The notes under the pieces: model-generated
Databases searched by the model: none
What the model saw: only the letters and a program-made list of their open reading frames with translations
What the model was told of the DNA's origin: nothing
Origin: Pelagomonas calceolata
Lineage: Eukaryota; Sar; Pelagophyceae; Pelagomonadales; Pelagomonadaceae
Reading direction: 5' to 3'
Assembly (NCBI GenBank): GCA_918797485.1
Contig: CAKKNE010000005.1
Coordinates: 4,960,001-5,024,000 of the forward strand
DNA length: 64,000 nt
In this document: piece by piece, positions 29,282 through 37,696 of the stretch
Layout: each line of letters begins with the position of its first letter
Numbering within the stretch: position 1 is the stretch's first letter
Translations under genes and position numbers: made by a program

Positions 29282-29394
29282 CGTATCGCTTTCGACGCCA
29301 GCGACTTAGCCTGTCGCCTGGCGGCGTAGACGCCCGCAAGCCTTTGCCTAAGTGCCCTCTCGACCACGGGCGCCGCGCTACGCAGATAACAATC

Positions 29395-29784
29395 ATGTCA
29401 CAAACCGACGGCGGCAAGACGACGCTGTGCTATATGCACGGCTCGCTGAGCCTTGACGAGGATCAGATCTTCGAGGGCGAGTGGTCGTACGACGACCCGG
29501 CGGAGTGCGACGACGAGCCCGAGGAATCTTGGCTCTTCGAATACAAAGTGGTCGATCAAACGTGCAGTCCAGACGGCAGGACGGAGACAATCACGTTCAG
29601 AGGAACTTTCCTACACAAAGACGGCGTCGCCAAGGACGAATTCGTGCTCCACTGTGACACTATAGATAGCCCGTCTACGTACACGGGCCGCGGCGAATCG
29701 GACTTTGGCGAGTACACGATCGTGGGCGAGTGTATCAATGGAGAACTCGACAGCGCGGAGTTTACCTTCCGGAAGCTTGTGTAG
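29395..29784 (+). CDS. Small acidic protein, paralogue of the domain in the next gene
   Basis: 129 residues from the ATG at 29395. It consists of a single beta-rich domain: an N-terminal strand (TTLCYMHGSLSLDE), EGEWSY, then ITFRGTFLHKDGVAKDEFVLHC and FGEYTIVGECINGELDSAEFTFRKL. The last part aligns with residues about 65-115 of the next gene (LLRGSFEHAGGIADDDLELTIC, FGAYTVVGTVHGDSIQIRKL), so the two arose by duplication. The fold resembles small ligand-binding beta barrels, but I know no matching family. Function unknown. Confidence 0.6.
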   Translation: MSQTDGGKTTLCYMHGSLSLDEDQIFEGEWSYDDPAECDDEPEESWLFEYKVVDQTCSPDGRTETITFRGTFLHKDGVAKDEFVLHCDTIDSPSTYTGRGESDFGEYTIVGECINGELDSAEFTFRKLV

Positions 29785-29925
29785 TCGTCGTCGTCGTCGT
29801 GTTTAAGATAGATGGATATATATTAATTCACGTGCGAGAGAGAGAGGGGAACTATTTCGGTTTTGGGGGGGGCAGGCACCTAGGGAGGGCTATCGGGGGA
29901 GCTATCCCCCGCTTGCTTGCTATGC

Positions 29926-29948
29926 CTAGTGTCTTACAGGCCGCTAGC
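29926..29948 (+). promoter_or_regulatory. Recurrent promoter motif, copy 9
   Basis: Consensus CTAGTGTCTTAC, AGG, CCGCTAGC, 202 bp upstream of the ATG at 30150. The upstream neighbour points the same way, so this copy serves one gene. Confidence 0.7.
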
Positions 29949-30149
29949 ACCGGCAGCAACGCGGTACCGACCCGGGACGGCTCGTGAACACGGGCTCAGA
30001 GCCCCAAAAGACGCACGCAAGAAGTGCAAAGTGCTGCGGCATCATCGCCCCAGCGATAACGGTACTTGGCTGCGCCCGCAGCCGACCTGCTCTCCCGTAA
30101 CACACAGAGAGCAGATAAGCACTGACAGCGCGAGCGGCGCTATTACGAC

Positions 30150-31655
30150 ATGTCGTCACCCGCAGCGCCCGCCGGAAGCAGCACGCCCGCCGACGCGACC
30201 GAAACGGCAACCATCTGCCACCTCGCCGGCACGCTCACAGCGTCGGAGTGCGCCGGCGACTGGTTCTACGCCGCCGAGGGCGAGCGCTGGCCCTTCCGCC
30301 TCGCGGTCCTGGACGAGCGGGACACGGGCGTCGACGAGCGCACGCTGTTACTGAGAGGCTCGTTCGAGCACGCCGGTGGTATTGCCGACGACGACCTCGA
30401 GCTGACGATTTGTAATAATGACGTGTCGGGCTCGGGCAGTTCAAGATTTGGGGCCTACACCGTCGTCGGCACGGTCCACGGAGATTCCATACAAATACGC
30501 AAGCTCAAGAACGTCCTCCCAAAAAAGCGGCGGCGCCGGTCGACGAAGAAAGTGGACGAGGACGCGTCGCGCGAGTTAGATAAACCAAAGAAGCGGAAGA
30601 AGAAGCAGAAGCTCGTGGCGAGAAAGCCGCCGGCCGAGGGCGCCCAGCTGCTAGTCAAGTGGGCCGGCGACGACGGTTCGGATAGGGAGGATGGGCGCTA
30701 TCCCTGTGTATTACGGGGCGGCCAGTTGTATGGGGACTGGGAGGAGCCCGTGCCGTTTGACCCGGACGACGTCGCGACCCGAGTGGAATCAAATTTCGGG
30801 CGCCCCACGCCATCGACGCGACGTGCTTCCGTAGCTGCGTCTGCGCGATGGTGTCGTGATTTCACGCCATCGACGCGACGTTGTCCCCGTGGCCGCGTCG
30901 GCTCGATGGCGTGGAAGTACACGAAGAACCTAACTCACTGGTTGATTTCCACACAGGACGACTGGCGCTACGGCGAGGGCGCCTACAAACAAAGGGCGCT
31001 GGACTTTGTCGCGCGGTTCTGCGCCAAGCTGCCGCCGCCGCCCAAGGAGCCGAAGAAGCGACAAAAACGGGTCGATATACCGCCGGTCGAGGCGATCGGG
31101 GACCTCGTCGCCGAGATGGCGGAGTTCGTGGCCGATAATGCGCCCGAGGATATCCAGAACGCCTACGCGTGTTCGCTGCACCCGGCGGAGTATCTGCGGA
31201 GGTGGGCCCGCGGCGACTCCTTATTGAGACCGCTGCGGGGCCTGAACGTGCAGCACCCCTGGGCGCCGATGCTCCTCGACGGCTCGAAGGTCATCGAGGC
31301 GCGGACGTATGATATAGACGACAAGGGCGGGTTCGGTAATGAGTGGTTCTGGGTCGTCGAGACGCCGGGCAAGCAGCGGCAGCGGGGCCAGCGGGCGCGC
31401 ATCACGGGCTGCGTCAAGTTTTGTCGGGAGGCCGTGCGCTACACGTCCCTCGACCAGTGGCGCGCGGACGAAGATAAGCACCGCATCGCGGCGGGCTCGG
31501 ACTACGACTGGGACGGCCGCGGCGCGATGTTCGGCTGGCGCGTCGAGCGCGTCATGGTGCTCCGCGAGCCGGTGCCGGGCCCGGACCGCAAGGGCACGAT
31601 CAACTCGAAGCCCGTGCCGCGGCTCGTGCCTCGGGACGGCTGGGTCGTCGCCTGA
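30150..31655 (+). CDS. ASCH-domain protein with N-terminal beta domain, one introner
   Basis: Exons 30150-30770 and 30957-31655 give 439 residues. The N-terminal domain (about 20-115) is paralogous to the preceding gene. A Lys/Arg-rich linker follows (KKRRRRSTKKVDEDASREL), then a short chromo/Tudor-like strand region (LLVKWAGDDGSDREDGRYPCVL) where the intron falls, then a helical stretch. The C-terminal ~140 residues look like an ASCH/PUA-like domain: LRGLNVQHPWAPMLLDGSKVIEARTYDI, WFWVVETPG, and RAMFGWRVERVMVL-type end. ASCH domains bind RNA or modified nucleotides and occur in transcription coactivators. The basic linker suggests a nuclear protein. The unspliced frame is also open, so splicing rests on the element signature. 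Confidence 0.68.
   Translation: MSSPAAPAGSSTPADATETATICHLAGTLTASECAGDWFYAAEGERWPFRLAVLDERDTGVDERTLLLRGSFEHAGGIADDDLELTICNNDVSGSGSSRFGAYTVVGTVHGDSIQIRKLKNVLPKKRRRRSTKKVDEDASRELDKPKKRKKKQKLVARKPPAEGAQLLVKWAGDDGSDREDGRYPCVLRGGQLYGDWEEPVPFDPDDVATRVESNFGRPTPSTRRASVAASARWCRDFTPSTRRCPRGRVGSMAWKYTKNLTHWLISTQDDWRYGEGAYKQRALDFVARFCAKLPPPPKEPKKRQKRVDIPPVEAIGDLVAEMAEFVADNAPEDIQNAYACSLHPAEYLRRWARGDSLLRPLRGLNVQHPWAPMLLDGSKVIEARTYDIDDKGGFGNEWFWVVETPGKQRQRGQRARITGCVKFCREAVRYTSLDQWRADEDKHRIAAGSDYDWDGRGAMFGWRVERVMVLREPVPGPDRKGTINSKPVPRLVPRDGWVVA
30771..30956 (+). mobile_element. Introner element 5, diverged, with duplicated core
   Basis: Left end is eroded (GAGTGGAATCAAATTTCGGG), right end intact (CTCACTGGTTGATTTCCACACAG). 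The proposed intron starts at GTCGCGAC and ends ACACAG (186 bp, phase 0, open in frame). The core CACGCCATCGACGCGACG occurs twice inside, so this copy carries an internal tandem duplication. Target duplication is no longer clear (GTCGCGAC versus GACGACTG). Same orientation as the host. Confidence 0.75.
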
Positions 31656-31743
31656 GTAATGTCCTTTTTTGTGGCTCGGGAGATACAACAAAGATCATAT
31701 ACACAACTAGAGTCAGACGCGTGCACGCGACCGCAGGACCTTT

Positions 31744-32149
31744 CTACAAGCTTCGCGTCCGCATCGCGATCGCTCGAGGTTGTACGACGACGCGCCTGCT
31801 GTCGTCGCCGGCGTCTGGTCCGTAGCCGAGGATCGCGGCGCGCAATTCGAGGTCGCACTCGGAGGGCTCCGCGCGATTAAGGCGACGGTTTGCCCTTGTA
31901 AACCGGCCGTCGTGGTGCGACGTCCGGCTCCTCGTCGAGCGCGAACGAGTTGTCGGCCTCGTCGTCCGAGTCGATGCCGTCGTCGTCGCTGTCCGTGTCC
32001 GATTCCGTGGACTGCTCGGCCGCCTCGGCGCGGAGCCGCTCGAGTTTCTCAGCATACTTTTTGGCCTTGTGATGCTTTCCAGCTTTTTCTGCTTGTTTGA
32101 GCTTGCGCTCGTACTGCTCGATTTTTTCGTCAAGATAATCATCACCCAT
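31744..32149 (-). CDS. Small coiled-coil acidic protein, possibly with a 37-bp intron
   Basis: The first frame from ATG 32149 encodes a charged coiled coil (LDEKIEQYERKLKQAEKAGKHHKAKKYAEKLERL...) and an acidic tract, stopping at 31877 after 90 residues. A second minus frame directly downstream (PSECDLELRAAILGYGPDAGDD..., stop at 31744) looks coding. Removing GT...GGAG at 31867-31903 (37 bp) joins them in phase 0 for 122 residues. Such a short intron is unusual, so the 90-residue version remains possible. No family recognised. Confidence 0.5.
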
Positions 32150-32228
32150 GATCGCCCTTGCAATTGATGAGCCGTGAAACAGCCCAGGCGCCTTGTTATC
32201 GATATCAAGCGTGGTGATGCCCTGCTTC

Positions 32229-32251
32229 CTAGTGTCTTACACGACGCTAGC
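32229..32251 (+). promoter_or_regulatory. Recurrent promoter motif, copy 10
   Basis: CTAGTGTCTTAC, ACG, ACGCTAGC. Between divergent ATGs at 32149 (minus, 80 bp) and 32383 (plus, 132 bp). Confidence 0.65.
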
Positions 32252-32382
32252 TGGCGGCGCGCGGGACGCCTGCTCGTCACGGGCGTCCAGCGCGAAAGGT
32301 AGACCGATAAAGGAGGCCTTCTGGACCTCCCGCACTGCCGCAGCTGGATCACGAGGTCAGAAAGGCATTTATGCGGCCATAA

Positions 32383-34566
32383 ATGGCTGCAGAGCAGAGC
32401 AGTGGCAGCAATGCTTCTCCTGCCGAAAGAGCACCGGCCAAAGCTGCGCTATCGATCTTGGGTGCAATAACCGCAGCCCTATTTGCTGTCGCCGTAGCGG
32501 TCTCGCAACAACGGCACGATAATACGCCACGCCTCGACTTGCGCTACTGCGAGGGCGGGCTGCGGCCGCGACCCGCGTTTGCGCTAGCGCAGCCGCGCCG
32601 GTTTGCGCCAGTGCCACCCGCGGACGGCGCGGCGCCGGGCTGCGGCGCGCTACCGCCGGTGCGAGGTGCCTATCCCACCACTCGTAAGCTCGAGGACATC
32701 GTCGCAAGCTGGCCCATCAACGACACGCGCATTCACGCTCCAGTCGGCGGCCTCTGCCGCTTCGACTGGTCGAAATCCGAGGACCGCGTGAAGGCCCTCG
32801 CGTATCGACGGGCCGAGGTGCCCTTCCAGGCGTTCAACGTTCCCTCGCTGGACGCCGCCGTCGACCGGTGGAGCAGCGACGACTACGTAGGGAATATGTG
32901 GCACGGCGCCGCGACCGCGGAAGTTTCAACCTATCCACGCGGCGACTTCGCGCACGGGCCCAATCACTTCATGTTCCACCACGCGGGGAGCTCCGCCCAC
33001 GCACCGACGACCTCACGGAGCACGACGCTCCGGCAGTGGCTGGCGCGAGACGCCGCGGCGACGCCCGAGTACCTCTCGTTCGAGGTGCCGTACGCCCACG
33101 GCGGCGTCGACCGGCGCGGCGGCGGTGCTCGCGGCGAGAGCGTGTTGCACAAAGAGCTGCCGCTGTTCGATGCCGCAGTTCAATCGGATGAGAGCCGCTT
33201 TTTCGCGCCGGGCGAAGAGGACTTCGCGGACGCGCGCTGGCCCCGCGGCATCGTCTGCAAAGGCGGCGACGAAGGTGTAATTGGCGCGGAAGCGCACTGG
33301 GACGCGTCCCGCAACTTCATCGCACAAGTTCGGGGCGCGCGGCGGTTCATACTGGCGGACCCGGAAGAAGCCTGCGCCATGCAATTGTTGCCGCGGGGGC
33401 ACGCTTCGCACCGCCATTCTTCCGTAGATTGGTCGCAGCCTGCTACACAGTGGCCCGCGGAGCTCCGATCGGTCCGGGCGTACGACGTCGTGCAGCGTCC
33501 GGGTGATGTGCTCTATCTACCGCAGTACCACATGCACTACATCATCAGCCTCGATCGAAACCTGCAGTGCAACAGCGTGCGCGGTCGGGACCTGCGCGAA
33601 ACGCCAAAAACGAGGGAGTGCTTACAACTCGGGCCAAATTTCGAGTGCTCGCGGCCACCGACGGCGTTCGAAGTGCCGGTAGCGCTACTCGACGCCGATC
33701 GAGGACTAGTACGCGCCTGCGTCGTTGAGTTTGGCCCTCGGGAAGCGGAGCCCGCGGCCTATCCCATGTTTTCGGACTTGCCGCGTCCGCGGGGCGTGAG
33801 CTGCCGCGTCGTGGCGCTGGACGAACTAGTCGCAGATGCGCGGTGGCGGCTCGGCGGGCAGGGCGGGAGACCGGCGCTTGAGCCGTCGGGATTTGTTTTC
33901 CACCTCTCTCGCTCGGGCTCAACGCTCATCGCGAACTCGTTACAAACAGCACCGAAGGCGCTCGTGTTGTCGGAGCCGGAGATCCTGGCCGAGGTTCTCG
34001 CTCGCGCGCCCTCGCTGCTGAGGGACGTCTTCGAGGTTTTTGGGTCCTCCAACTACCACACGCACATGGTGGTTAAATGGCAAAGTGCCATGGTGGTCCA
34101 CGCGCAGAGACTGGCGGAGATATTCCCCGCGACGCCGTTAATCGTCGCCTACCGAGACCCGGCGGATATCCTCGCGGCGCACCTTTTCGAAGACAAACCG
34201 CCGTGCGCGGCGCCTTATCGGCCCGGAGACAAACTCGGCGAAGCCTCAGCGACGCTTCCGGGGGGCAACGGTGAAGACGTGGGCCGGCGCTGCGTCGCGC
34301 GCCTCGCGGCAACGATGGACGCGGCATTGGCGCTCGAAGACGCGACGTTCGTCGACTATGGCGAGCTTCCGGATGCCATTGACGACATCGCGGCGAGATT
34401 CGGCCTCCCGACCGTAAACGTGTCGCGCGTCGCCGGCGTCGACGCGAAAGCAGGAGGCGCCTACAAGAGTCTTGCCGCGACGAAGCGCGCCGCGCTCCCC
34501 GAGGATCTTTGGGCCTGGGCGGCGCCCCACCTCTCGCCGCGCTACGCCGCGCTGCGCCGTCGGTGA
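32383..34566 (+). CDS. Membrane-anchored JmjC/cupin-like domain fused to a sulfotransferase-like domain
   Basis: 727 residues. A transmembrane helix (about 22-42, AALSILGAITAALFAVAVAV) after a short polar N-terminus suggests a type II Golgi membrane protein. Residues about 150-400 resemble a JmjC/cupin_8 Fe(II)/2-oxoglutarate oxygenase: AHWDASRNF supplies the HxD pair, RRFILADP follows, and PGDVLYLPQYHMHYI supplies the distal His. Residues about 500-720 resemble a sulfotransferase: the PAPS 5'-phosphosulfate loop FHLSRSGSTLIANSL (near 505) and a 3'-phosphate region (PLIVAYRDPADILAAHLF, near 586). The fusion predicts hydroxylation and sulfation of the same secreted or cell-surface substrate. 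Both activities are inferred from motifs. Confidence 0.75.
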   Translation: MAAEQSSGSNASPAERAPAKAALSILGAITAALFAVAVAVSQQRHDNTPRLDLRYCEGGLRPRPAFALAQPRRFAPVPPADGAAPGCGALPPVRGAYPTTRKLEDIVASWPINDTRIHAPVGGLCRFDWSKSEDRVKALAYRRAEVPFQAFNVPSLDAAVDRWSSDDYVGNMWHGAATAEVSTYPRGDFAHGPNHFMFHHAGSSAHAPTTSRSTTLRQWLARDAAATPEYLSFEVPYAHGGVDRRGGGARGESVLHKELPLFDAAVQSDESRFFAPGEEDFADARWPRGIVCKGGDEGVIGAEAHWDASRNFIAQVRGARRFILADPEEACAMQLLPRGHASHRHSSVDWSQPATQWPAELRSVRAYDVVQRPGDVLYLPQYHMHYIISLDRNLQCNSVRGRDLRETPKTRECLQLGPNFECSRPPTAFEVPVALLDADRGLVRACVVEFGPREAEPAAYPMFSDLPRPRGVSCRVVALDELVADARWRLGGQGGRPALEPSGFVFHLSRSGSTLIANSLQTAPKALVLSEPEILAEVLARAPSLLRDVFEVFGSSNYHTHMVVKWQSAMVVHAQRLAEIFPATPLIVAYRDPADILAAHLFEDKPPCAAPYRPGDKLGEASATLPGGNGEDVGRRCVARLAATMDAALALEDATFVDYGELPDAIDDIAARFGLPTVNVSRVAGVDAKAGGAYKSLAATKRAALPEDLWAWAAPHLSPRYAALRRR

Positions 34567-34630
34567 GGCGAAGGAAACTGTTCATAGTAGTGTACATATA
34601 TTTGTTGATTTCAACTGAAACAGACACACA

Positions 34631-35389
34631 TCACTTACGCCGCCGCCGCCGCTTCCCGGAAGGCCGCGCCTCAACTAGCGCCTTGATTTCGTCCCCGTCC
34701 AACCACGAGTCGTCGGCACCTGCATTATATTTCCGCGCCGCCCCAGCCTCAACGGCGCGAGCCGCCGACGCGCCAACGACACCATCAGTGTTGCGAACCC
34801 CGAGCATCGCTGCGAGCGCCGCCGTATCCCCGGGACTCCGCACGCGCCACGCGTCCGGTGAGCCACACGACAGCACCAAGCCGCGCCCGCCATTCGTCAG
34901 GGCCGCCAGGCGCAGCCCCGTCGCCGTCAGGTGCCGCAGGCTCCGCGGCTGCCCGATCGAGTGAGCATAAGACACCTCGAAGGCCGCGCCCCGCTTGATC
35001 GCGACCTCCACGTCCTTACGCGCGACTGAAAAAGGCAGGCGCGCGCCGCAGGCGACAGAGATGAGGTCGACGTCGTTGCATGAGCACGCCGCTCGGAAGG
35101 CGTCGTCCGTCTCCGGCACGGCCGCGACGATGTCAAACGCGTTCAGCACCTTCTGCGGCACGCTCACGCGCGGCGCGTCGAGGCGCACGGTCAGGCGCTT
35201 CAGGAGACGCAGCCGCGGCGTCGTCTTCAGCGTTTCGACGTCGCGCGGTTCGCCCCAGTCGAGCGGTTTTGCATCGCTGGCGTGCGCGGCGTCGCAGAGC
35301 GTTTCAAGCGCCACCGAGGCGTAGCCCAGCGCGTAGGCGCGCTCCGCAGCCGCTACTGAGCCGCAGCGCAGCTCGTGGGCGTCCTGCAT
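34631..35389 (-). CDS. RPP30: RNase P/MRP protein subunit p30 (RPP30/Rpp1)
   Basis: 252 residues from the ATG at 35389. The family forms a TIM-barrel-like subunit of nuclear RNase P and RNase MRP, needed for tRNA 5' processing and rRNA maturation. Diagnostic stretches: LKRLTVRLD, FDIVAAVPETDDAFRAAC, DVDLISVACGARLPFSVARKDVEVAIKRGAAFEVSYAH, and the end GVVGASAARAVEAGAARK. The C-terminus is a basic tail (GKRRRRRK) that likely serves nuclear import. Length is typical. It diverges from the DUF1995 gene with a shared promoter motif. Confidence 0.9.
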   Translation of the reverse strand: MQDAHELRCGSVAAAERAYALGYASVALETLCDAAHASDAKPLDWGEPRDVETLKTTPRLRLLKRLTVRLDAPRVSVPQKVLNAFDIVAAVPETDDAFRAACSCNDVDLISVACGARLPFSVARKDVEVAIKRGAAFEVSYAHSIGQPRSLRHLTATGLRLAALTNGGRGLVLSCGSPDAWRVRSPGDTAALAAMLGVRNTDGVVGASAARAVEAGAARKYNAGADDSWLDGDEIKALVEARPSGKRRRRRK

Positions 35390-35583
35390 TTTCGCTGCGA
35401 CGGCGTCTGCCCTTTGCTGCAGCAATGCTGCTGGCCCGGGCTGGCTGCTGGCTGGCGAGCTGTTTCCGGCAGGCGAAGCTCTTTCGCACTGCGTCGAATA
35501 GTAGTGTGCGCCTCTCTCTGCGCTACCTCTGCCGCTCCTAGGCCGCACCAGCACGTTTTTTGTGAGCCAGAGTCTGGCCGATT

Positions 35584-35606
35584 GCTAGCGGACTGTAAGA
35601 CACTAG
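35584..35606 (-). promoter_or_regulatory. Recurrent promoter motif, copy 11
   Basis: Minus strand reads CTAGTGTCTTAC, AGT, CCGCTAGC. Between divergent ATGs at 35389 (minus, 195 bp) and 35873 (plus, 267 bp). Confidence 0.7.
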
Positions 35607-35872
35607 AAAACAGTGCCGGACGCCGATCCAGCCCTTAATCTCGTCCGTACTGCTGGTACTGCTGGTACTGCTGCATTTCATTATTTGCTCGGTGCGTCAG
35701 CCACACGCCTGCATCACCTCAGACGCCAGGCAGCGCGGCGGGCCATCGGTATCGGGTCTGCCAGCAGTGTGCACCCAGCATTGCCTTTATAGCAGCCTCA
35801 GCTCCCTGCAGAGCTCGAACTGCGATACCTGCAGCTTGCGAAGGTCGCGAACTGCGAAACCTGCAGCTTGCA

Positions 35873-37215
35873 ATGGCCAGCATGATACTGCTGTGCACAC
35901 TCGCAGCGTCAGCGGCAGCATTGGTAGCGCCGCCGGGTCGGACGCAGTTGGCGCCGCGCGCCACCACGCGCCGCACGGCGTTGCCGAGCGACATTGGTCT
36001 CGAGGACGCCTTCGACGGGCTCTTCGACGTGCTCGAGAACGCGTACACCTCGGGCGCCGTCGTGGACTTTACCTCCGCGGCGAGCGCCGCCGCCGACACC
36101 TTTGCAGCCGCTGACCCCGTGGTCCAGGCGGGCGCCGCGGCGGTAGCTTTAGCGGGCGGCGCCGCGTCCGTCTTCCGGCCGCCGCCCAAATTCCCGACGA
36201 TCTACGGGTCGTGGTTCGGCGACAAGATGAGCGCAGACATGCGCGCATGCATTTCTGCCGGTCTGCGGAGCGGCCTCACGGCCATGGAGGTGCGGACCAG
36301 TGCATAAATCAAATTGTCGCGGCATTTCTACTCACTGGTGTTGATTTGCGCACAGGTGCGCACGCAAGCGCTGCCGAACCTCGACGAGGCCAAGTTCGGC
36401 ACCCCCACCAATGAAAAATTTCAGATCGAGTGCGCGCGGAGTTTGGGGTTGTCGAGCGGGCCGACGAAGCCCCAATCTACAGGAAAAGTGGACGCCGGCG
36501 GCCTCCAGAAGTCCGTGAAGCGCTTCGACTCGAACTACATGCTCGTGAAGCGCGACCCGGTCGCCTACGCCAACGTCTGGTGGGCCCAACGAATAGCGCC
36601 GGCATTAGGTTCCAGAAGGAAGATCTGGGTCTTGCTCGCGGAAGGCCGCGTCGACACGTCGGCCTGCTCAAAGCTGCCGCGGAATTTTGTGGTGAAACCG
36701 CTCGAGTCGAAGGACGTCCAGGTCACGTCCAGAGATGCCGTGATTGTCGTGGCGCCCGGCGTGACGCAGTCGTGGAAGATCGGCTACGACCTAGCAACGA
36801 ACGCGGGCGCCCCGGTCGTCTTCCTCAACTCCCAGCTCTCGGAACGGTACTCGCTCGGTGGGCCGCTGGACGACGTCGAGGAGGTCTACTACCTCAAGCC
36901 CATCTCCAAGGGCTTCGTGTATCGGGCCTACCCCGGGGGCTGGCAGTGCATCCCTGCGTGGAAATCAACCAGTGTGTCGGGTGCTCCGTCGAGTGGTGAG
37001 GAACCGGCCGAACGCGCCGTAAAATTTGATTTCCACACAGGTGCATCCTTGACAAGCCGGATGGGACTCAAGAGAAGCTCCAGGAGTACGCCGCGGGGGA
37101 ACGGCCGACGCTCGGCGAGCTCTCGCAACTGACGCGGAGCGTGTCCCAGGAGAAGTTCGGCGCGGCGATGAACGACAAGTTCACGAACGACCCGCGCATG
37201 GGGGGGCGGATGTAA
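35873..37215 (+). CDS. DUF1995 plastid protein, two introners
   Basis: Exons 35873-36289, 36356-36945 and 37041-37215 give 393 residues. The N-terminus is a signal peptide (MASMILLCTLAASAAALVAPP) followed by a basic transit-like stretch, the bipartite leader of complex plastids. The mature part matches DUF1995, found in chloroplast proteins such as LPA3 and plastid adenylate-kinase fusions: RDAVIVVAPGVTQSW, GAPVVFLNSQLSER and EEVYYLKPISKGFVYRAYPGGWQC. Both introns are needed: the first contains an in-frame stop and the second shifts the frame; splicing restores the domain and gives the stop at 37213. A role in photosystem assembly is known for some relatives only. Confidence 0.83.
36298..36355 (+). 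mobile_element. Introner element 6 (58 bp) in the DUF1995 gene
   Basis: Short, diverged copy: left end CAGTGCATAAATCAAATTG, right end GTTGATTTGCGCACAG. Flanks GTGCGGAC (36290-36297) and GTGCGCAC (36356-36363) are an 8-bp duplication with one mismatch. Intron 36290-36355 is 66 bp, phase 0 (GAG | GTG CGC). Same orientation as the host. Confidence 0.85.
36954..37040 (-). mobile_element. Introner element 7 (87 bp) in the DUF1995 gene
   Basis: Ends CTGCGTGGAAATCAA and TTTGATTTCCACACAG; perfect 8-bp duplication GTGCATCC at 36946-36953 and 37041-37048. Intron 36946-37040 is 95 bp, so it shifts frame unless removed; splicing gives TGG CA|G TGC ATC. Inserted antisense to the host, opposite to element 6 in the same gene. 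Confidence 0.93.
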
Positions 37216-37696
37216 CGTGCCGTTCTCTAACTCGCGGCGATGGCGTGGGGGTGGTGCGTCGTAGGCATGACATGGGGCCCCGCCGCGTCGACGGCGTCGA
37301 CCTCGAACGGTCCGTACGTCGGCCGCATGTTTCTCGGTGACGTTGCCAGGGCTAGTGGGCGGGCCTCCCGCAGGGGAGACACCGTGCGTGCGGATTCACC
37401 GGCCTTGCCACGACCAGAGCTCCCAAATACCCGCACGAAAGCAAAGCTTCCGAGCTCTTTATCCGTCTGATTGTGTCCGAGACCCGTCGTCGGGCAGCAA
37501 AGACGCGTAATCTGGGGCCCGTCTCGGCTGTGCTTGCTGTCATACCACACGGCTCAGCGCGTGGGGATCGCGGTCGACCGGTGCAGCACCTCAGCGTAGA
37601 AAACGACGTGTTTACATGCCCTTAGTGCAGCGAGAGCCCGCCCTTGCAATTTTTCGCGTGTGCGTGCTAAAACTCTCCCTCACAGGTGCAGCCATC
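37216..37696. other. Region upstream of the phosphate translocator
   Basis: About 480 bp without a convincing gene and without the recurrent promoter motif. Just before the translocator ATG, CTCCCTCACAG|GTGCAGCC looks like a splice acceptor, so a 5' UTR intron is possible; its donor is not identified. Confidence 0.4.

Noticed and set aside
34590-34625. Introner-like TTGATTTCAACTGAAACAG downstream of the fusion gene
   Set aside because: Only a short match to one terminal repeat; no partner end, core or target duplication.
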